DNA of 64,000 nucleotides from Diphasiastrum complanatum (Eukaryota; Streptophyta; Lycopodiopsida; Lycopodiales; Lycopodiaceae): assembly GCA_029204225.1 (NCBI GenBank), contig CM055107.1:1-64000 (forward strand), written 5' to 3'. The notes below the pieces were generated by a model. That model was given only the letters and a program-made list of their open reading frames with translations, did no database searches and was not told the DNA's origin. The position numbers and the translations under genes are program-made. Position 1 is the stretch's first letter, and each line of letters begins with the position of its first letter. Shown in pieces: positions 59,718 to 64,000 of the stretch.

Positions 59718-60180
59718 ATGGCAAACATCAATGAGGCAATTTTGGGCAATGCAGGCAAACTTGATGGGGCTTCTAACTAATGAAGAGCATTTTGATGGGG
59801 AAAGAGTTATGGGAGATCGTGGCAGGTATTGAAATCCGGCCAAATACCACTCCAGGTGACATGAGGGCCTTTGATAAAAAGGTGCAGAGAGCATTGTCCT
59901 TGATCAATCTTTCAGTGAAAGACCATGTGATCACCCATATAAGTGATGCCACGATATCTAGGGGAGCTTCGAAGGCTCTTAGAATGCAATTTCAAACTTT
60001 CAATCCAGCTCGAGCCATGTTCTTGAAGTCGAGATTGAACGCAGTCAGGTTGGAGAAAGCGAATCGATGGGATCTTTCTTCATCATGATAAAGGAGCTGA
60101 GAGATCAACTTGTGGCAATTGGAGAACCAATTAGGGACGTTGAATTTGTACATACCACTATGGGTGGTGTCTAGGAAGTG
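59718..60180 (+). pseudogene. gag: Copia gag, frameshifted
   Basis: Starts MANINEAILGNAGKLDGASN (59718), then a deletion and frameshift, then LMGKELWEIVAG and KVQRALSLINLSVKDHVITHI in a second frame (59790-60088), then IKELRDQLVAIGEPIRDVEF and HTTMGGV in a third frame (about 60090-60170). These are standard landmarks of copia gag, in order. The structural protein of the virus-like particle cannot be produced from this copy. Confidence 0.85.
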
Positions 60181-60376
60181 CTACAAACTGGGTCATTGGG
60201 CACACGAGTGTTACAAGAAGAAAGCGGACATAAAGGTGGGAAAAGTGAAACAACAAGGCAACATTGCAGAAGATGATGGGGAATATGACGAAACAAGTGT
60301 CTTCTCATCGGCATTGGCATCCCAGGTTGAGGATGGTGCCAGATGGTTCATAGATTCAGGCACCACAAGGATATGA
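60110..60376 (+). pseudogene. Copia nucleocapsid and protease start
   Basis: The zinc knuckle is decayed: KCYKLGHWAHECYKKK lacks the second Cys and part of the spacing of C-x2-C-x4-H-x4-C. An acidic linker follows, then WFIDSGTT, the aspartic protease active-site region (DSG). The frame closes shortly after and resumes in another frame. Confidence 0.8.
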
Positions 60377-60801
60377 CTGAAAAACATGATTGGTTTGAGA
60401 AATTCTCACCAATCCATGATGGGGACAAGGTCACTCAAGCCAATGGGGAGGAATGCCAAATAAAGGGTGTTGGCAATGTACCTGTGCAATTTCCTGATGG
60501 TAAAATCAAGAATATCCCGAATGTGCATTATGTTCCTGGACTCAAAAAGAGTTTGCTTTCTGTTGGAGTAATGGCAAATCAACATCCTAATGTTGAATTT
60601 ATCAAAAATGGATGCCTTATGAGGGATATGAACCACAATCATAAAGTGGTGGCGAAAGGTTATAGAGATAGTAATTGTGGCCTTTATAAACTGGATGCTG
60701 CAAAACCAAGAGATATCTCAATAGCATCTCAATCTGAGTTGTGGCTAAAGATGGTAATAGGATTACCAACATTGCAAGATAATCCTATTACCAATATGTG
60801 A
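60343..60801 (+). pseudogene. Copia protease and gag-pre-integrase region
   Basis: Contains VTQANGEECQIKGVGNVPVQ, HYVPGLKKSLLSVGVMAN and NCGLYKLDA, which are the protease body and the pre-integrase domain. It starts one frame away from the DSG motif, so protease is split by a frameshift at about 60360. Confidence 0.85.
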
Positions 60802-61190
60802 AGGATGCATCATGGGAAAGCATCACAGGGAAACATTCAAGAAAGGTGGAGTTGCAAGAGCTAAGAAACTGATGGAACTCATTCACAGCGACCTGTGCGG
60901 CCTTTTCATAGATGATTACTCTAGGAGGACATGGATTTATTTCTTGAAGAAGAAATCTGATGCTTTTGCTCGCTTCAAGGAGTTCAAGACTTTAGTAGAG
61001 AACCAACTGGATGCATGCATCAAAGTGCTAAGATCTAATAGAGGGGGCGAATACAAATCTGATGATTTTGAGGACTTTTGCAAGTAACACGGCATCAAAA
61101 GACACTTCACACACATGCCGCATAGTAATGGTGTAGCTGAAAGGAAAAACAGGACTATTATGGAGAAGGAGCCCTACAGTTGCGGTTCCA
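60795..61190 (+). pseudogene. Copia integrase core, decayed
   Basis: [15 protein letters not shown] (zinc-binding tail), ELIHSDLCG with the first catalytic Asp, then a deletion joins it directly to [20 protein letters not shown]. The second catalytic Asp is replaced: [11 protein letters not shown] has Asn where Asp is expected. An in-frame TAA at 61085-61087 precedes HGIKRHFTHMPHSNGVAERK, which keeps the catalytic Glu. The sequence after NRTIMEK is deleted. The enzyme would be dead even without the stop. Confidence 0.9.
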
Positions 61191-61610
61191 AATGTAACTC
61201 CCAAAGAAGCATTTATAGGAATAAAGCCAAAAATTGACAAGGTTCGTGTCATTGGATGTAGGCCCTATGTACATTTGCCAAAGGAGGAGTGAAAGAAACT
61301 TGATGCAAAAGCAATCAAGTGTATCTTTGTCGGTTATGATGAGAGGGCGAAGGCATACATGTGTTTTGATCCTGTAATGAGCAAGATTCACATAAGCAAA
61401 GATGTGATCTTTGATGAGACGCATAGGTATGAAGATGAAGACCATGCAAGTGGTGAAAGCATCAAAAGACTTCCCACAATTTTGGAAGAGGAAAATGAAG
61501 AAGATGCTCCACAAGATGATGCACGTGAAGATCAGATCGAGAGGGCGAGTATGAGAAGACACCTCCTATTCAAGAGCCTAGATGAAGGTACTTGCCAAAA
61601 GGAGCAATAA
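61191..61610 (+). pseudogene. Copia integrase C-terminal region and linker
   Basis: Contains PKEAFIGIKPKIDKVRVIGC, an in-frame TGA near 61290, then KCIFVGYDERAKAYMCFDP and ISKDVIFDE, followed by an acidic linker. It ends at 61610, overlapping the reverse transcriptase frame, so another frameshift separates them. Confidence 0.85.
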
Positions 61611-62866
61611 AGGAGAAACCGGTTGGAAGTAAGAGACATTACTTGGACACTCCTTGGGATACATACTCTCCACGTAGTGTATCACCTGAATCTAAGATAC
61701 CAAAATGGTATGAAAAGATCATGAAAGATGCAAAGCTAAATCAACCAGGATCTAGCACACAAAGAGAAGTGAGAAGATCAATGCGGGAAAGGAAGTCTCC
61801 CGATCGTTACCATGTGAACTATGCCCTAATGAGTGACATTTTGAAGTGTCGAGAGCCATCAACCTTTGATGAAGCAAAAGATCACAAAGAGTGGCAAAAG
61901 GCAATGGAAGAGGAGATGGATTCCATCCACAGGCATGATACATGGGAGTTGGTTGATCTACCACCTGGAAAGAAATCCATTGATAGCAAATGGGTGTTTA
62001 GAACAAAGTTTGATGCGGATGGCATGATAGCAAAGCATAAGGCACGCCTAATAATGAAGGGGGAGCAAAATCAAGGAATTGACTATGAAGAGACATTTGC
62101 TCCAGTGGCTAAGTGGACTACGCTACGCCTTATCATTGCCTTAGCATCTCATTTTGGGTGGAAGATCCATCAAATGGATGTGAAGTCCGCATTTTTGAAT
62201 GGTGACTTAGAGGAAGAAGTTTACATGGTCCACCAACCGCAGGGCTTCATGGCAAAAGGACAAGGACATAAGGTATGCAATCTACATAGAGCACTTTATG
62301 GCCTTAAGCAAGTGCCACGTGCATGGTATGGACGCATTGACAATTACTTTATTTCTCATGGGTTTGTAAGAACAAATTCAGATCCAAATCTTTATGTTCT
62401 TGTAAACGAAGATAACTTTGCCTTGATTGTACTTTATGTTGATGATATCATTATTATGGGCAATGATGAGAATCTCACTCATTCTATCAAAGCCAACTTA
62501 TGCAAGCAATTTGAGATGACAGATTTAGATCTTATGCATTATTGCTTGGGTGTTGAAGTATGGCAAACTGGCAGTGATATCAGGTTATGTCAAAACAAGT
62601 ATGTGTGCGAGGTATTGGAGAGATTTTGCATGACAGAGTGCAAACCTTCCATCACCCCTTGCGAAGTTGGTAAGAAATTATCTCATATTGATGATAGTGC
62701 ACATGTTGATGCTACTCTATTTCGTCAGCTAGTTGGGAGTTTGATATATCTTATGACTACACATCCTGATATCTACTATGTTGTAAGTCTGATTAGCCAA
62801 TTTTTGTCATCACCCACTATGGACTATTGGAAAGCTGCAAAAAGGACTTTGAGGTATGTGAAATAA
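61592..62866 (+). pseudogene. Copia reverse transcriptase, frame open through 424 codons
   Basis: The largest open frame in the window. Landmarks: EWQKAMEEEMDSIHRHDTWE, KWVFRTKFDADG, GIDYEETFAPVAKWTTLRLI, QMDVKSAFLNGDLEEEVYM (catalytic Asp), ALYGLKQVPRAWY, and LYVDDIIIMG with the YVDD box, then LFRQLVGSLIYLM. All expected active-site residues are present. A TAA at 62864-62866 after LRYVK separates it from RNase H; it is in the same frame, so this is a nonsense change. Confidence 0.95.
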
Positions 62867-63388
62867 GGTACACCTAATCTTGGCCTAATCTACAAAAGAC
62901 ATAGTGCTTTACCTAAGTTGCAGGGTTATGTTGACGCTGATTGGGTAGGCAATTTAGATGATAGAAAGTCAACAATAGGTTATGCCTTCAATTTTGGTAG
63001 CGGTTGATTTTCATGGTCCAGCAAGAAGCAAGATGCTATTTCTCTTTCTTCTACAGAAGCCAAATATAAAGTGTTAAGTTCTGCTACCCAGGAAGTTGTT
63101 TGGCTATGTAAGTTGTTATGTGAGATTGGCATGATGCAGGTAAATCCTACTGTTATTTTCTGTGACAACCAAAGTGGAATACAATTGGCTAAGAATCATG
63201 TCTTTCACGCGAGGACAAAACATATTGAGGTAAAATATCACTTTGTGAGTGAAAAGCTACAATCTGAAGATATATGTATTGACACTATTCTACGTTGTTA
63301 CAAGTTGCTGATATATTTACGAAAGCTTTAAGTAAAGAAAAGTTTGAGACTTTTAGAGCCAAACTTGGCTTAGATCTGGTTATATAAA
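62867..63388 (+). pseudogene. Copia RNase H, with stop and frameshift
   Basis: Continues in the reverse transcriptase frame: LQGYVDADWVGNLDDRKSTI with the first catalytic Asp, a TGA near 63004, SSKKQDAISLSSTEAKYKVL with the catalytic Glu, then VIFCDNQSGIQLAKNHVFHA and KHIEVKYHFVSE. A frameshift near 63295 moves the end (QVADIFTKALSKEKFE) to another frame, closing at about 63388. Confidence 0.9.
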
Positions 63389-63469
63389 AAGCCTGTACTT
63401 TTAATACTATCATGGAGGTATGTTCCATGAATAGAGTAAACTTTAAAATAAAGAGAGATGTTGATCATT

Positions 63470-63478
63470 GAGGGAGAA
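63470..63478 (+). other. Polypurine tract
   Basis: GAGGGAGAA directly before the 3' LTR, the primer for plus-strand DNA synthesis. Confidence 0.8.
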
Positions 63479-63729
63479 AGTTAAAATAGCAATGATCGAC
63501 TTATACAGTGCTTTCTTATTTCGAAGGCACCACGTGTGCTCAATTCTAGAATAATCTGGTCGTCTTTCTTTTACGAGCCCTTTGAGTGCTTTTAAGCAAC
63601 TTTATCTTTGTACTTGCTTATCAATTGAATATATAGTATGTGGAGAGCAATTCTGTTGTCTTGTCTTATTGCACTTGACATTGTGCTGTGGTGATAGATC
63701 CGGTCGGGTTAAAAACTGTTTTCTTAACT
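63479..63729 (+). mobile_element. Copia 3' LTR, 251 bp
   Basis: Begins AGTTAAA (one change from the 5' LTR) and ends CTTAACT, followed by the target duplication. Aligns with the 5' LTR over its length, with one cluster of indels near the right end. Confidence 0.92.
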
Positions 63730-63734
63730 TATTG
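63730..63734. repeat. Target-site duplication, right copy
   Basis: TATTG, identical to 58219-58223. Confidence 0.9.
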
Positions 63735-63881
63735 GATGCTGACTCAGATGAGAATTCAATGATAGACTCTAATGAGGATGATGGGTCATCAACTTCTTCA
63801 GTTGAAAAGGAAAATCTTGATAATATTTCGAGCACTGAGTTGAGAGGAGCTAGTGAGAATTCCTTGGAATTTGAATTGTAA
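63735..63881 (+). CDS. Candidate host exon, acidic and Ser-rich C-terminus, cut by the copia insertion
   Basis: Directly after the target duplication the frame reads DADSDENSMIDSNEDDGSS, then TSSVEKENLDNISSTELRG and ends FEL-TAA at 63879-63881. Acidic, Ser-rich C-terminal tails are common in nuclear plant proteins. The frame upstream of the insertion (58056-58223) is in phase with it when the element and one TATTG are disregarded. No family recognised. The 63882-64000 remainder is AT-rich without features. Confidence 0.4.
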   Translation, partial: DADSDENSMIDSNEDDGSSTSSVEKENLDNISSTELRGASENSLEFEL

Positions 63882-64000
63882 AAGGAAACAATCTAAAAAT
63901 TATTTTCAATATTTTCAAAATTTGTGGATTATCGTAACTAGCTCAAATGTATTCAGCAAGTTATTTTCAAGAAACTCAATTTAGACTATTAAAGCACCAT

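Larger units (their letters stand above)
58224..63729 (+). mobile_element. Complete but inactive Ty1/copia retrotransposon, 5,506 bp
   Basis: Two LTRs (58224-58479 and 63479-63729), a 5-bp target duplication TATTG, primer site directly after the 5' LTR, polypurine tract directly before the 3' LTR, and gag, protease, integrase, reverse transcriptase and RNase H in copia order. By eye about 19 substitutions and two indels separate the LTRs over some 250 bases, so the insertion is old. Coding parts carry frameshifts, at least four in-frame stops and deletions. Confidence 0.95.

Overview
The window looks like repeat-rich nuclear DNA from a flowering plant. It is AT-rich. The long terminal repeat (LTR) elements use the plant initiator-methionine-tRNA primer site (TGGTATCAGAGC). 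Ty1/copia, Ty3/gypsy-chromovirus and CACTA transposase sequences are all present. Coding pieces are split by GT-AG introns, and there are long (GA)n, (TC)n and (AC)n tracts. No intact host gene was found, and I do not name a species. Nearly everything is transposon debris, much of it present two to five times inside the window.

Layout. 1-4.4 kb: fragments of a gypsy-derived family whose internal region is almost all non-coding (called G-int here), a gypsy integrase tail, and a CT-rich leader followed by a gag-like region. 4.4-10.3 kb: a motif cluster resembling transposon subterminal repeats, a repeat called X, and one arm of a large inverted repeat full of dinucleotide tracts. 8.5-12.5 kb: two more G-int copies. 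12.9-20.7 kb (block A): CACTA-associated exons, an LTR with primer site, a TNP2 transposase remnant, and two gypsy elements meeting end to end. 20.7-22.8 kb: a foreign-looking segment inside the gag-like repeat. 22.8-27.75 kb: the longest copy of the G-int element, on the minus strand, with LTR and primer site. 29.4-32.8 kb: the other inverted-repeat arm. 34.7-37.1 kb: three copies of an LTR-like unit with a minus-strand TATA box. 38.4-47.6 kb: a second motif cluster and G-int copy, then block B, which repeats the material of block A with part of it inverted. 49.4-50.7 kb: a tandem repeat built on a TATCGGATCAGCGCGCC-like core. 51.0-52.1 kb: a histone H3 C-terminal exon followed by a Ulp1 (C48) protease-like fragment. 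52.3-55.3 kb: minus-strand copia remnants. 58.2-63.7 kb: one structurally complete but dead copia element with both LTRs and a target-site duplication.

The genes are not a cooperating system. The informative content is the order of insertion, inversion and duplication. Blocks A and B share chimeric junctions (CACTA fused to gypsy, opposing gypsy LTRs), so those fusions formed before the block was copied. The copia element at 58.2-63.7 kb has a 5-bp target duplication and non-canonical AG...CT termini, and it interrupts a reading frame that stays open across the empty site. The best candidates for non-transposon coding sequence are the H3/Ulp1 pair, a hydrophobic exon near 15.4 kb, and possible exons at 56.6, 57.2 and 63.7 kb.
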